Shown here: positions 42,088 to 50,987 of the stretch, piece after piece | How positions within the stretch are numbered: the first letter of the stretch is position 1 | How the letters are laid out: each line of letters starts with the position of its first letter | Source of the DNA: Arthrobacter sp. Edens01 | GTDB taxonomy: Bacteria > Actinomycetota > Actinomycetes > Actinomycetales > Micrococcaceae | Reading direction: 5' to 3' | NCBI RefSeq assembly: GCF_001307035.1 | Contig: NZ_LKIU01000006.1 | Span: 352,904 to 416,903, forward strand | DNA: 64,000 bases | Translations under genes and position numbers: made by a program | Notes under the pieces: generated by a model | Database searches by the model: none | The model's input: only the letters and a program-made list of their open reading frames with translations | What the model was told of the DNA's origin: nothing

Positions 42088-42868
42088 GGCCCATCCGGCG
42101 GAAGCCCTCGAGCCAGCCGCCCATCGGCCAGCTGCCCCAGCGCTGGTAAAAAAGGTTTGCGTTCCTCACGATGTCCGCCACATGCTGCACCGGCGGATCC
42201 TGCGTGGGATGCCACTGGTGATACGCCCGCGCCGCCCCTATCCAGGCCAGCCCTACGCCCCGCTGCTGAGCCCGCCGGGCGTAGTCCGTGTCCTCGCCCC
42301 CGTACCCGGAATAGTCCTCGCAAAAGCCGCCAACATACTGCCAGAGGGCGTTAGTGGCGGCGAAGGAGAGGGACCAGAACAGGTCCGGGCTGTCATCGGG
42401 GATGATCGTCCCGGGCACCGGGGCGGGCCTGGCCGGGTGCGGAGCGTCCAGCTCCTCGATCCGCTCAAGATCGTAGCCTGACGGCCCGGGCGGATCCAGG
42501 TAGGTAACCGGTCCGCACAGCAGCCGTCCCTTTGTCTCCGCTGCGCCGGCAGCGGAAACATAACCAGCAAGCAGGCCGGGTCCGGGCAGGCAATCCACGT
42601 CCAGGAACACGAGCAGTTCAGCGCCGCGGTCGATGGCAGTCCGTGCTCCCGTATTGCGGGCCCGGGCCAGGGGAAGCTGCTCTCCGGTTCCCGGAACCTC
42701 GACGACGGTGCCCGCAAGCCCGGGAGCCGGGGCGTCAGCGATTCCGGGATCATCCATTGCCACGATCACGTAGTCGTCCGGAAGCACGGACGAGCGGAGG
42801 AGAGCCTGCTGCTGGGCTGCGAGGTGGGCGTGGCGGCCATGAACGAGCGTGATGACGGCCGTCCTCAC
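42026..42868 (-). CDS. Glycosyltransferase family 2 (minus strand)
   Basis: About 280 residues, GT-A fold. Strand 1 is AVITLVHGRHAHL, the metal-binding DVD lies at residues 90-92 in FLDVDCLPGP, and the acceptor-site segment is CEDYSGYGGEDTDYARRA with its ED pair. The GTG at 42868 overlaps the stop of the upstream gene (GTGA), making it the fourth member of a tightly coupled operon. Its 3' end overlaps the convergent GT2 gene by 62 bp. Donor and acceptor are not known. Confidence 0.82.
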   Translation of the reverse strand: MRTAVITLVHGRHAHLAAQQQALLRSSVLPDDYVIVAMDDPGIADAPAPGLAGTVVEVPGTGEQLPLARARNTGARTAIDRGAELLVFLDVDCLPGPGLLAGYVSAAGAAETKGRLLCGPVTYLDPPGPSGYDLERIEELDAPHPARPAPVPGTIIPDDSPDLFWSLSFAATNALWQYVGGFCEDYSGYGGEDTDYARRAQQRGVGLAWIGAARAYHQWHPTQDPPVQHVADIVRNANLFYQRWGSWPMGGWLEGFRRMGLIEGGTGAVPCELKQSAELA

Positions 42869-43878
42869 GCCCGGCCGCCTGCCGGAAGGGCGTCCTGCGA
42901 CATGACCTGCCGAATGGCAGCGGCAGCGCGGGAAGCGGCCAGTCCGTCGTTCCAGAGCCTCCATTTGCGGCCGTCCAGGGCTGCAGCAGCCGCCAGGACA
43001 TCCGCCCAGTCCCGGCGGGCGAACCCGGGCGAGACGATGACCGGGAGGTCCATTGCGGCAAGTGCCCGGCCGGTGGCGGCCTGTTCTTCATGCGGCCGGT
43101 CCTGCGGAACCACCACTGCGGGAATGCCGGCGGCGGCGACGTCCGCCAGCGCTCCCTGTCCAGCGTGGGTGACAACCAGGTCGGCGGCGATCAAGTGCGG
43201 AAGGGGCTTGGTGCTGCGGTTTGCCGGAGTGGTCCCAAGTTCCAGCCACTCCACTCCCGGAGTCTGGAGCCGGGCGTCGGCCAGGGCGGCGTCGTCCATT
43301 CCTCCGCCGCCGGCGCCTCCCAGCACCAGCACCCGGGACACGGCTCCCGGGCTGCGGCCGGGCTGCAGCGGCAGGCCGGAAATGGCGCCAACCGGCTGGA
43401 GCCGCTGGAGTACCTCGGGGGAGGTGGCCAGCATTCGGGGCGCTTCGGGCGGCCATGCGGCAAGCAGCGCGTCGGAGACTCCGAAACCCAGCTTATGCGC
43501 CTGATCATCCCTCACTCCGGGCAGGGCCACAGTGACCACGGGGATGCCGTGAAGCCGGGCGAGTACCGCGGCTTCCACGGACACGTCGGCCACGAGGGCT
43601 GCTGGTCCGGTCTCCAGGATCCAGGCTGAGAGCCGCCCCATCCGCCCGCGCAGGCCGGGGTCGTGAAGGGGCACCCAGTGAAGGTGGCCGTTGGCGTCAA
43701 CGCCGCGGGGTTCGGTTCCGGCATCATCGCGTTCCAGCTCAACCCAGTCCCCGGGCCAGTCACCCGGACGGGGAAGGGAGGATAAACCGGTGACGCTTCC
43801 GGGTGGAAGTTCCGCAGCTATGGCCTGCGCCCGGCGCAGATGCCCCATGCCGTGGTGGTGGATGTAGTACCCGATCAT
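42865..43878 (-). CDS. GT28/MurG-like glycosyltransferase
   Basis: A 337-residue GT-B enzyme. It opens with GYYIHHHGMGHLRRA, close to the glycine-rich first loop of MurG and UDP-glycosyltransferases. The C-terminal nucleotide-sugar domain ends with the classic THAGQGALADVAAAGIPAVVVP and DRPHEEQA. It probably uses a nucleotide-activated sugar. Overlaps of 4 bp with both neighbours place it in a translationally coupled operon with GT4- and GT2-type enzymes. Confidence 0.82.
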   Translation of the reverse strand: MIGYYIHHHGMGHLRRAQAIAAELPPGSVTGLSSLPRPGDWPGDWVELERDDAGTEPRGVDANGHLHWVPLHDPGLRGRMGRLSAWILETGPAALVADVSVEAAVLARLHGIPVVTVALPGVRDDQAHKLGFGVSDALLAAWPPEAPRMLATSPEVLQRLQPVGAISGLPLQPGRSPGAVSRVLVLGGAGGGGMDDAALADARLQTPGVEWLELGTTPANRSTKPLPHLIAADLVVTHAGQGALADVAAAGIPAVVVPQDRPHEEQAATGRALAAMDLPVIVSPGFARRDWADVLAAAAALDGRKWRLWNDGLAASRAAAAIRQVMSQDALPAGGRA

Positions 43879-44942
43879 GCGGCCGCCTTCCGGGCCGTCG
43901 TGTCCAGCAGAAGGGCCTCGTACTCGTCCACCATCCGTTCATGGGAGCAAAAGGTTTCTGCCCGGTGCCGGGCGGCGCCGCGGTCCAGGCCGCAGGCGTC
44001 CTGCAGCGCACCGGCGAGGGCATCGGCGTCGTCCGCTTCCGCTAGCCTGCCGCAGTCTTCAGTGAGGATCTCGGGGAGTGCACCGCGGCGGAAGGCGGCT
44101 ACCGGCGTTCCGGAGGCCAGGGCTTCTGCCGCCACCAGGCCATAGGGTTCATCCCACCGCGGCGTGACCAGGGCCGCCCGTGCATGTCCCACGGCCCGGC
44201 GGAGCTGTGCATGGTCCAGGTGCCCCAGATAGCGGATATCCGCGCCCAGATGCGGACGTACTTCGGCGTCGAAATAGGCGCGGTCGTATACCGGGCCGGC
44301 CAGGTCCAGCGGGACGCCGGCGGCCCGGGCGGCACGGATGGCCAGGTGCGTTCCTTTTTCCGGCACGATCCGCCCGAACCAAATGGCAGGCCCCCCGCCG
44401 GGTCCGCGAAGCCAGGTGTCTGTATCAACGCCGTTGCGGATGGCTGTGCTCTCCACCAGCGGAGCCCAGGCGTCCCGCGTATGTGCGCTGACAGCGATGA
44501 AACGCGTGAGCGGTCCACGGACATGGATGGCGGACTCAAGCCAGCCGACGGGAGGAGTGTGCAGGGTGGTTATCAGGGGGAGCCGCAGCATCCGGGACAT
44601 GGCTACCGGCAGGTGGTGGATGCTGGTGTTCAGCACGGCGTCGTACTTCTGTTCGCCGTGTTCGGCCAGGTCAAGCATCAGGGACAGGTAGGCGTGGTGC
44701 TCGCCCATCCACTGTTCCGGCAGGGCGCCGACGTCGTTCCTGGCGGCGTCGCTCATTTCAAAAGCGGGCACGTCCAGAAAATGCACACCGAGATTTGGGT
44801 CCGAACCGGCAGCAGCGAACAGGGTTACCTCGTGGCCGCGTGCAGTCAGGGCTGAGACAAGGGCATGGGTGTGGGCTTCAAGTCCGCCGGCGAACGGTTC
44901 ACTGATGGGGAAGCGGGAAGGACCGATGATGCAGAGCCTCAT
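43875..44942 (-). CDS. Glycosyltransferase family 4
   Basis: A 355-residue GT-B retaining transferase. N-terminal motifs include PSRFPISEPFAGGLEAHTHAL and a later HHLPVAMSRMLRLPL. The C-terminal donor domain has IWFGRIVPEKGTHLAIRAARAAG and the E-x7-E type segment PYGLVAAEALASGTPVAAF. Such enzymes use UDP- or GDP-sugars. It overlaps both neighbours by ATGA-type junctions. In the cluster it would extend or cap a glycan; details are unknown. Confidence 0.85.
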   Translation of the reverse strand: MRLCIIGPSRFPISEPFAGGLEAHTHALVSALTARGHEVTLFAAAGSDPNLGVHFLDVPAFEMSDAARNDVGALPEQWMGEHHAYLSLMLDLAEHGEQKYDAVLNTSIHHLPVAMSRMLRLPLITTLHTPPVGWLESAIHVRGPLTRFIAVSAHTRDAWAPLVESTAIRNGVDTDTWLRGPGGGPAIWFGRIVPEKGTHLAIRAARAAGVPLDLAGPVYDRAYFDAEVRPHLGADIRYLGHLDHAQLRRAVGHARAALVTPRWDEPYGLVAAEALASGTPVAAFRRGALPEILTEDCGRLAEADDADALAGALQDACGLDRGAARHRAETFCSHERMVDEYEALLLDTTARKAAA

Positions 44943-46057
44943 TGCAGCACCCCGGTTCTCTCCAGCAGGCGTGCATAGATTCCGGCGTGCTGCTCAGCGA
45001 CCGCGCCGCGCTGGGTGGCACGCGAGTACACGCTCAGCGGGACGGGCGGGCCGGCTTCCCGCGCTGCCCGGACCGCTCGCTGCAGCGAGCGGGCATCCAG
45101 CCCGGCCTCGTTGTGGTGGTATCCGAAGACGGGTCCCTGGTCCGAGTAGAAGCCGCAGTCAGGTGCGGCGACGGCGGTACCAAGATCGCGGCACGCTTCC
45201 AGCCAGCCCGAATGGGTCCCGAAGCGGTAGGGCAGGACGGACAGATCCAGTCGCGCCAGGTACTCCCAGAGCTTCTCGTCCGGCAGGAAGTCATGGACGT
45301 GCAGCTCCAATTCGTCGGTGGCAGATTCACGTTCCAGGAACTCGGCCAGTTCAGCGCTGTAGCGGGCACCGCCGCGCTGCAGCACGTCACAGTGCCCGTT
45401 GACCTGGACCACCATGCCGCCGTCTTCCCGGGCCGTTTCGAGCAGGGTGCGGATAACCGGAAGCGGTTCCATGCTGGCCCGGAGGCTTTTGACGTGCACG
45501 CCCACGCGGTAGCGGTCGTCACCGTTGTCACGGGGCCGGTGGGCGTACTCGGCCATTGTGTCCAGCTCCACGACGTGCGGGTGCGGAATGACCTCGGCCG
45601 TGCGTCCCCAGCGGCGCTCGATTTCCACTGCCGCGCCCCGGGTGAGCGTGATCAGGGCATCGGCGGCAGGAATGAGGACGTCCAGGTGCGCGTCGTGGGC
45701 AGCGGGGGACTCGTGGTGCGGATTTCGAAGGTCGTGGACCGTGTAGATCAGCGGCTTGCCGTGCCGCCGGAGCGCATCAACCGCGTCCTGAAGGTCCTTC
45801 GGATCCAGCGCATCGAAGCCGAAATGGATGTGGAAGACGTCGAAGGTCCCGGCGTTGGCCTCTATCCAGTCTGCGTGCAGCATTACGGGCGGCCACCACT
45901 TGCCGGTTGCCGGGTTGCCGGGAGAGTCCGGATCGGGATCAGCCAATCGAACGACGTCGGGCAGGTGCAGCCGGTTGCCGGGCAGCGGGTCGAGATGGCG
46001 GATATAAACGTGTCCGGCCGGGACGCTGGCGACCCGTATGCGTTTTTTTGGCAGCAA
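44939..46057 (-). CDS. Glycosyltransferase family 1/4-like, first gene of the cluster
   Basis: A 372-residue GT-B protein. Its N-terminal domain includes FDVFHIHFGFDALDPKDLQD and HGKPLIYTVHDLRNPHHESP. The C-terminal domain includes RYRVGVHVKSLRASMEP and the ending HNEAGLDARSLQRAVRAAREAG. It is likely the first gene of a four-gene minus-strand operon (46057 to 42026), since its upstream region is divergent with the CinA-like gene and AT-rich. The E-x7-E motif is less clear than in the next gene, so family assignment is moderate. Confidence 0.72.
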   Translation of the reverse strand: MLPKKRIRVASVPAGHVYIRHLDPLPGNRLHLPDVVRLADPDPDSPGNPATGKWWPPVMLHADWIEANAGTFDVFHIHFGFDALDPKDLQDAVDALRRHGKPLIYTVHDLRNPHHESPAAHDAHLDVLIPAADALITLTRGAAVEIERRWGRTAEVIPHPHVVELDTMAEYAHRPRDNGDDRYRVGVHVKSLRASMEPLPVIRTLLETAREDGGMVVQVNGHCDVLQRGGARYSAELAEFLERESATDELELHVHDFLPDEKLWEYLARLDLSVLPYRFGTHSGWLEACRDLGTAVAAPDCGFYSDQGPVFGYHHNEAGLDARSLQRAVRAAREAGPPVPLSVYSRATQRGAVAEQHAGIYARLLERTGVLQ

Positions 46058-46181
46058 TCTGGGACCCCTTTTCGGTTGCGGCGGCGGGCCTGGTCAAGAG
46101 CTGCTGCCGTGCGAGTGGTGTAAATAGTAAGTACCGTTAGTAATGAATAGCATACGAATGAGGAAAGGTGGCAAACCCCGT

Positions 46182-46664
46182 ATGGACGCAGTGAGCAACG
46201 CCCTGGATGAACTCCCGCACCGCATCGCGGAGGAGGTGGAGCGCGCGGACCTGACGGTGGCGCTCGCGGAGTCCCTGACCTGCGGCAACCTCACCGGGAA
46301 CCTGGGCAAGGGCGAAAACACCGGTGAATGGCTCAGCGGAGGAATCGTTGCGTACCTGACCGAAATCAAGCAATCGGTGCTTGGAGTCAGCGAAGGACCG
46401 GTAGTGAGTGCCCGCTGTGCGGAGGAGATGGCGGCTGGAGCCGCCAAGCTCTTCGGCGCGGACCTCACTGTTTCCACGACGGGTGCCGGCGGACCGGGAT
46501 CCCTGGAAGGCCAGCCCGCCGGAACCGTGTTCATTGGATGGAGCCTGCGGGGTGAAACCGGGCACGCCAAGCATTCGTTCGACGGCGGGCCGGCGGAAAT
46601 ACTCGAGCAAACCGAAGCTGCTGCGCTTCAGCAGCTGCTGGAGCTGGCGCAGAAGGCCCAGTAG
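46182..46664 (+). CDS. CinA C-terminal domain protein (nicotinamide-nucleotide amidase-like)
   Basis: About 160 residues of the CinA/PncC amidohydrolase domain alone. Motifs are TVALAESLTCGNLTGNLG, the conserved SGGIVAYLTEIKQSVLGV, SARCAEEMAAGAAKLFGADL and STTGAGGPGSLEGQPAGTVFIG. PncC deamidates NMN to nicotinate mononucleotide in the NAD salvage route. The ATG at 46182 begins the conserved part; longer starts at 46143 or 46158 are in frame. It is divergent from the glycosyltransferase operon. Length is normal for a stand-alone domain. Confidence 0.85.
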   Translation: MDAVSNALDELPHRIAEEVERADLTVALAESLTCGNLTGNLGKGENTGEWLSGGIVAYLTEIKQSVLGVSEGPVVSARCAEEMAAGAAKLFGADLTVSTTGAGGPGSLEGQPAGTVFIGWSLRGETGHAKHSFDGGPAEILEQTEAAALQQLLELAQKAQ

Positions 46665-46716
46665 CTCCGGTCCCCGGCCGCACCCGTCACCCGCATAACC
46701 GGCGAAAGGAAGTCCT

Positions 46717-48176
46717 GTGGATCAGCGCAAAGCACCAATCCTTGAGGCTCTGGCGGCGTACCACCAGCACGACCGGTACGGTTACACGCCACCGGGGCAC
46801 CGGCAGGGACGGGGAGTGGACAAGCGGACCCTGGACGTCATTGGTGCCGACGCCTTCGCCAATGACATCCTCGCTTCCGCGGGGCTCGATGACCGTTCAT
46901 CCTCCAACGGCTACCTTGCCGAAGCACAGGAGCTCATGGCCGATGCCGTGGGTGCGGAGCATGCCTTCTTTTCAACCTGCGGGAGCTCACTCTCGGTTAA
47001 GGCCGCCATCCTTGCGGTTACGCGCGGGACCGGGGACATCCTCATTGGCCGCGATGCCCACAATCCGTCACTGCGGGACTAATCCTCTCGGGCCTGCAGC
47101 CGCGCTGGATCCGCCCGCGCTGGGACAACGAGCTGCACCTGGCCCACCCGCCGTCACCCGAAACGGTTGAGGGGATGTGGCAGCGCCATCCCGACGCGGC
47201 AGCGTGCCTGATCGTCAGCCCTACACCGTACGGAACCTGCGCAGACATCCAGGCGATTGCCGAGATCTGCCACCGGCGCGGTAAGCCCTTGATTGTTGAC
47301 GAAGCCTGGGGTGCGCACCTGCCGTTCCACGACTCCCTCCCCACCTGGGCCATGGATGCCGGTGCCGATATCTGCGTAGTGAGCGTGCACAAAATGGGCC
47401 TTGGCTTCGAACAGGGTTCGGTCTATCACCTGCAGGGGCAGCTGGTGGACCCGATACGGCTGAAGCAGTGTGCCGACCTGCTGGCCACGACCAGCACCAA
47501 CGTGCTGATCTACGCCGGCATGGACGGCTGGCGCAGGCAGATGGTCCGGCACGGTGAAAAGCAGCTGGACGCGGCGCTCCAGCTGGTCGAAACCACCCGC
47601 GGACGAATCAACGGGCTCCCCGGCCTCCACGTACTGCATGATGAGCTCATCCGTGAGGAGGCTTCGCACGATTTCGACCCGCTGCATGTGCTGATCGATG
47701 TCCAGCAGCTCGGCGTCAGCGGCTACCAGGCAGCGGACTGGCTGCGCGAAAACGCCAGGATCGACGTCGGGCTGAATGATCACAGGCGGATCGAAGCCAC
47801 TTTCTCGCAGGCTGACAACCGACAAAGTGCTGACCGGCTCCTCGAGGCCCTGGGTTCCCTCGTGGAAGCTGCACCCGGGCTGCCGGTCCCTGCTCCGGTC
47901 GAGCTGCCCGATTCCGCGGACTTGGAGATGGAAACCGTGCAGCTTCCGCGTGACGCCTTTTTTGGCCCGGTGGAGGTGGTGCCAGCCAGCGAGGCAGCAG
48001 GCCGGATCGCAGCCGAGCAGATCACCCCCTACCCGCCCGGGGTGCCGGCCATCCTGCCCGGGGAGCGCATTAACGCGCGGGTCATCGACTACCTGGTGTC
48101 CGGTGCCAAGGCAGGAATGGTGCTGCCGGACCCGGCGGACCCGAGCATGGAGACGGTCCGCGTGGTGCAGGAGTAG
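46717..48176 (+). pseudogene. Orn/Lys/Arg decarboxylase-family PLP enzyme, frameshifted
   Basis: Two frames together encode one aminotransferase-fold decarboxylase. Frame 1 runs from 46717 to a TAA at 47080-47082 after GRDAHN. Frame 3 continues from about 47064 with SVTAGLILSGLQPRWIRPRW to 48176. A single missing base after CAC at 47059-47061 (AA where a codon such as AAG is expected) breaks the conserved HKS region. Later, SVHKMGLGFE holds the PLP lysine, so both catalytic halves remain. The size, if repaired, is about 486 residues, normal for arginine/lysine decarboxylases of this short type. It could be a true mutation or a sequencing error. Confidence 0.8.
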
Positions 48177-48198
48177 CTCCGGGTGTCCGGAACGGGCG

Positions 48199-49848
48199 TC
48201 AGGCCGATTCCAGCAGGTCCTTCTGCTGCACCAGCTCCAGGGACAGCGTCTTGTAGCCCTCGGATTCGAAGAGCACCGTGACGGTCTCATCCTCATAGCT
48301 CATCACCATGCCCGGTCCCCATTCCCTGTGCACTACCCGGGACTGCAGGGGGAACGGCTGCGGGGCGGCGGATTCGGCCGGCCCCAGCTCCTCTCCCTCC
48401 TGTTCGGCACGTTCGCAGTTGTCGCAGAAACCGCACATGTCCGGAGCGTCTTCGCCAAAGTAGTTCAGCAGGAACCGCCGGCGGCATTCGCTGCTCTCCG
48501 CGTACTGCCGCATCATCTCCAGCCGGGACTCTTCAATGTTCCTGCGCTGCTCTGCGAAGTCGACCGCGTTCTTCACGGCGGTCTTCACCCCGACGCCGGA
48601 CCGGGCGGAGTAGCCCTCATCCGAGGCTGAAACGGAGCCGGACTGCTCCAGCTGGCCCAGCAGGGAAGAAACCCGGCGGGCGTTTAGGTCAAGCTCATCC
48701 CGCAGGTCGGCAGCGGACACCGGTTCGCTGCGCTTTTTCACCGCTTTATAGAGGGCGGAAAGAGCGTCCTCGTCTGCTGCCTTCGCAGCGAAGAACCGCC
48801 GGATTCCCAGGTCCTCGGGGCGGTAGTGCAGGAAGATTTCAGTGGGTTCGCCGTCGCGACCTCCACGGCCGATCTCCTGGTAGTAGCTGTCAACCGAGTC
48901 GGGGACGTCCGCGTGCACCACAAACCGCACGTTGGGTTTGTCGATCCCCATGCCGAATGCCGTGGTGGCAACGACGATGTCCAGCTCATCCGCGAGGAAC
49001 TGCTCATGGATGAGATGCCTGTCTTCATGGCTGCGGCCTGCGTGATAGGCATCCGCGCGCAGTCCGGACTGCTGCAGGGCTTCGGCATACTCCTCGGTTT
49101 CCCTGCGGGTGGCGACGTAGAGCAGTCCGGGGGAATCCAGCCGTGCAACCTGGTCCAGGATGGCGCGGCGCTTGTCGTCGGCATCCTCATATCGTCCCGC
49201 GGCAAGATGCAGGTTTGGGCGGTCGAAGCCCAGGGAAATCTCCACCGGGTCACGCATCCCAAGCTGTTCCAAGATTTCTGCGCGCACCGGCGGTGCCGCG
49301 GTGGCGGTCAGGGCAACCACGGGCTTGTCCAGCGCCCGTACCAGGACGTCCAGCTGCAGGTAGTCCGGCCGGAAATCGTGCCCCCAGGCCGACACGCAGT
49401 GCGCCTCATCGACTACAACCAGGGAAACCTCCAGGTCCTCCAGCTGCGCGAGCACCTCCTCGCGGGCCACCTGCTCCGGGCCCAGGAACAGGAACTTGGC
49501 CGTTCCGTTGCCGTCGTTCCTTTTTGCTGCCGCCCATGCCTCGTCCCAGTAGGTCTGCGACTGGCCGGAGTTGAGGACGTAGGCAACGGTGCTGCCAACT
49601 GCCTCGTTGATCGCCTCCGCCTGGTCCCGCTGGAGCGCAATCAGCGGTGAAACCACGACGGCGGTGCCCGGCAGTGCCATAGCCGGCACCTGGTAGACGG
49701 CTGATTTCCCTGCGCCGGTGGGCATCACGCAGACTACGTCCCTGCCGTTCACAGCCGCTTCCATCGCTTCGAGCTGGCCGGGCCGGAAATCATCCCACCC
49801 AAAAACCTCGGAAGCGGTGCGCTGCAGGTCGGCGCGGGACGGTGACAT
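48199..49848 (-). CDS. RecQ-family ATP-dependent DNA helicase
   Basis: A 549-residue superfamily-2 helicase. Motif I is MPTGAGKS (about residues 42-49). Motif II is [20 protein letters not shown], the RecQ hallmark. Motif VI contains [13 protein letters not shown] Zn-binding segment follows ([12 protein letters not shown], then MCGFCDNCE, with four Cys). There is no HRDC domain, but a [15 protein letters not shown] C-terminal segment is present. It unwinds branched DNA in repair. The ATG at 49848 has AGGAGG seven bases upstream; the ATG at 49854 is too close to it. Convergent with the decarboxylase pseudogene. Confidence 0.9.
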   Translation of the reverse strand: MSPSRADLQRTASEVFGWDDFRPGQLEAMEAAVNGRDVVCVMPTGAGKSAVYQVPAMALPGTAVVVSPLIALQRDQAEAINEAVGSTVAYVLNSGQSQTYWDEAWAAAKRNDGNGTAKFLFLGPEQVAREEVLAQLEDLEVSLVVVDEAHCVSAWGHDFRPDYLQLDVLVRALDKPVVALTATAAPPVRAEILEQLGMRDPVEISLGFDRPNLHLAAGRYEDADDKRRAILDQVARLDSPGLLYVATRRETEEYAEALQQSGLRADAYHAGRSHEDRHLIHEQFLADELDIVVATTAFGMGIDKPNVRFVVHADVPDSVDSYYQEIGRGGRDGEPTEIFLHYRPEDLGIRRFFAAKAADEDALSALYKAVKKRSEPVSAADLRDELDLNARRVSSLLGQLEQSGSVSASDEGYSARSGVGVKTAVKNAVDFAEQRRNIEESRLEMMRQYAESSECRRRFLLNYFGEDAPDMCGFCDNCERAEQEGEELGPAESAAPQPFPLQSRVVHREWGPGMVMSYEDETVTVLFESEGYKTLSLELVQQKDLLESA

Positions 49849-49918
49849 GGGCATTCCTCCTGGGGCGTTTTCCGGGATTATCAGCTTACTGACTAGTCCC
49901 TGCTCATGTCGCATCGTC

Positions 49919-49980
49919 CATCGAGATGGCAGATAAGGCTCTTATGGGGGCTCAAACGAGCCGTTTCTGCTTTCTCGATG
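49919..49980. repeat. 62-nt imperfect palindrome between recQ-like and hpaH-like genes
   Basis: Three paired blocks are nested symmetrically: CATCGAGA (49919-49926) with TCTCGATG (49973-49980), GCAGA (49929-49933) with TCTGC (49966-49970), and GGCTC (49937-49941) with GAGCC (49958-49962), with small symmetric internal loops. A direct repeat GGGTCAGG follows at 49983 and 50004. It could be a terminator for hpaH, a mobile mini-element or a structured RNA. Confidence 0.6.
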
Positions 49981-50036
49981 AAGGGTCAGGGTTCGGGAGC
50001 TGGGGGTCAGGCATCCCGACCCGTCCACTAGAGCAT

Positions 50037-50819
50037 TTAATCGAACTGGCAGGTGATGGTTCCCAGCGGACCGTAGTCTGCGAACACCGTGTCGCCCGCG
50101 CTGACCCACATGGGTCGTGTGAAGGACCCGGCCAGGATGATCTCTCCCGCTTTCAGGCCGTCGCCATGGGCGGCGATCTTGTTGGCGAGCCAGTAGACGC
50201 CGGCCGCGGGGTGGTTTAGGACAGCGGCACCCACGCCGGTTTCCTCCACCACCTGATTTTTGTACAGGATGGCAGAGATCCAGCGCAGGTCTACATCCAT
50301 GGGGCGGACCGGGGTGCCGCCAAGAACCATCGCGCCCAGCGCCGCGTTGTCAGAAATGGTGTCGACGATGGTGCGCCCGTCCATTTCGATCCTGGAGTCC
50401 AGGATCTCCAGTGCCGGAATGACGTATTCCGTGGCCTTCAGGACATCAAAGATGGTGGCCCCCGGGCCGGAAATGTCTTCGCCGAGTTTAAAAGCCAGCT
50501 CGACTTCGACACGGGGGTGGGTGAACTGGTCCCACTGGAGGGTGCAGCCGTTCTCCAGGACCATGTCTTCGAAAATGATCCCGTAATCCGGCTCGGTGAT
50601 GCCGGTGGCGGCCTGCATGGCGCGTGATGTCAGCCCTATCTTGCGTCCTGCCAGCCGCCGGCCGGATTCCTCGCAGCGTTCGCGCCAGGCGTTCTGTACG
50701 CGGTAGGCATCGTCCACGCTCATGCCGGGGTAACGGGCAGTTAGTCGTTTGACTGGCTGCCGGTTGGTTCCGGCGGCAACCAGCTCCTCGACAATCCTGC
50801 TGATTTCTGAAGTATCCAA
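50037..50819 (-). CDS. hpaH: 2-oxo-hepta-3-ene-1,7-dioate hydratase (HpaH-like) / 2-hydroxypentadienoate hydratase
   Basis: A 260-residue member of the FAH-fold hydratase family. Strong HpaH-like segments are GRKIGLTSRAMQAATGITEPDYG, RVEVELAFKLGEDISGPG, VDTISDNAALGAMVLGG, LRWISAILYKNQVVEETGVG and LNHPAAGVYWLANKIA, ending IILAGSFTRPMWV. It adds water to 2-oxo-enoate ring-cleavage products and needs a divalent metal; the Glu residues in the VEVE stretch are candidate ligands. It is divergent from the ABC transporter of the catabolic island and probably serves as the hydratase of the mhp pathway, although by sequence it is closer to HpaH than MhpD. Confidence 0.87.
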   Translation of the reverse strand: MDTSEISRIVEELVAAGTNRQPVKRLTARYPGMSVDDAYRVQNAWRERCEESGRRLAGRKIGLTSRAMQAATGITEPDYGIIFEDMVLENGCTLQWDQFTHPRVEVELAFKLGEDISGPGATIFDVLKATEYVIPALEILDSRIEMDGRTIVDTISDNAALGAMVLGGTPVRPMDVDLRWISAILYKNQVVEETGVGAAVLNHPAAGVYWLANKIAAHGDGLKAGEIILAGSFTRPMWVSAGDTVFADYGPLGTITCQFD

Positions 50820-50924
50820 TGTTTACCTTTCCTGCCCGGAGGGGTGTCTGCGAAGTGCCACCAATGTGACGTGTGACTCCAGGCGTGGTTGACGTGGCGT
50901 GATGTGGATCACTAGCATAAACGA

Positions 50925-50961
50925 CTGTACGAAATACGGAATCTCTGTACGCAATGCGTAC
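50925..50961. promoter_or_regulatory. Tandem GTACG-type palindromes, candidate IclR operator
   Basis: CTGTACGAAATACGG (50925-50939) and CTGTACGCAATGCGTAC (50945-50961) start exactly 20 bp apart. The second contains a perfect 15-bp palindrome GTACGCAATGCGTAC (50947-50961). They lie in the divergent promoter between hpaH and the ABC importer. The IclR-type regulator at 58525 is the natural candidate binder. Confidence 0.55.
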
Positions 50962-50987
50962 GTCATAGTTTGGAAAGGGGGTGCGCC

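Noticed and set aside
46143..46181. Extended N-terminus of the CinA-like protein
   Set aside because: The extra residues (MNSIRMRKGGKPR) are not part of the conserved domain and the early ATGs lack a Shine-Dalgarno.
49919..50020. tRNA gene
   Set aside because: The hairpin and a nearby GGTTCGG were considered, but no cloverleaf with acceptor, D-arm and anticodon arm can be formed.
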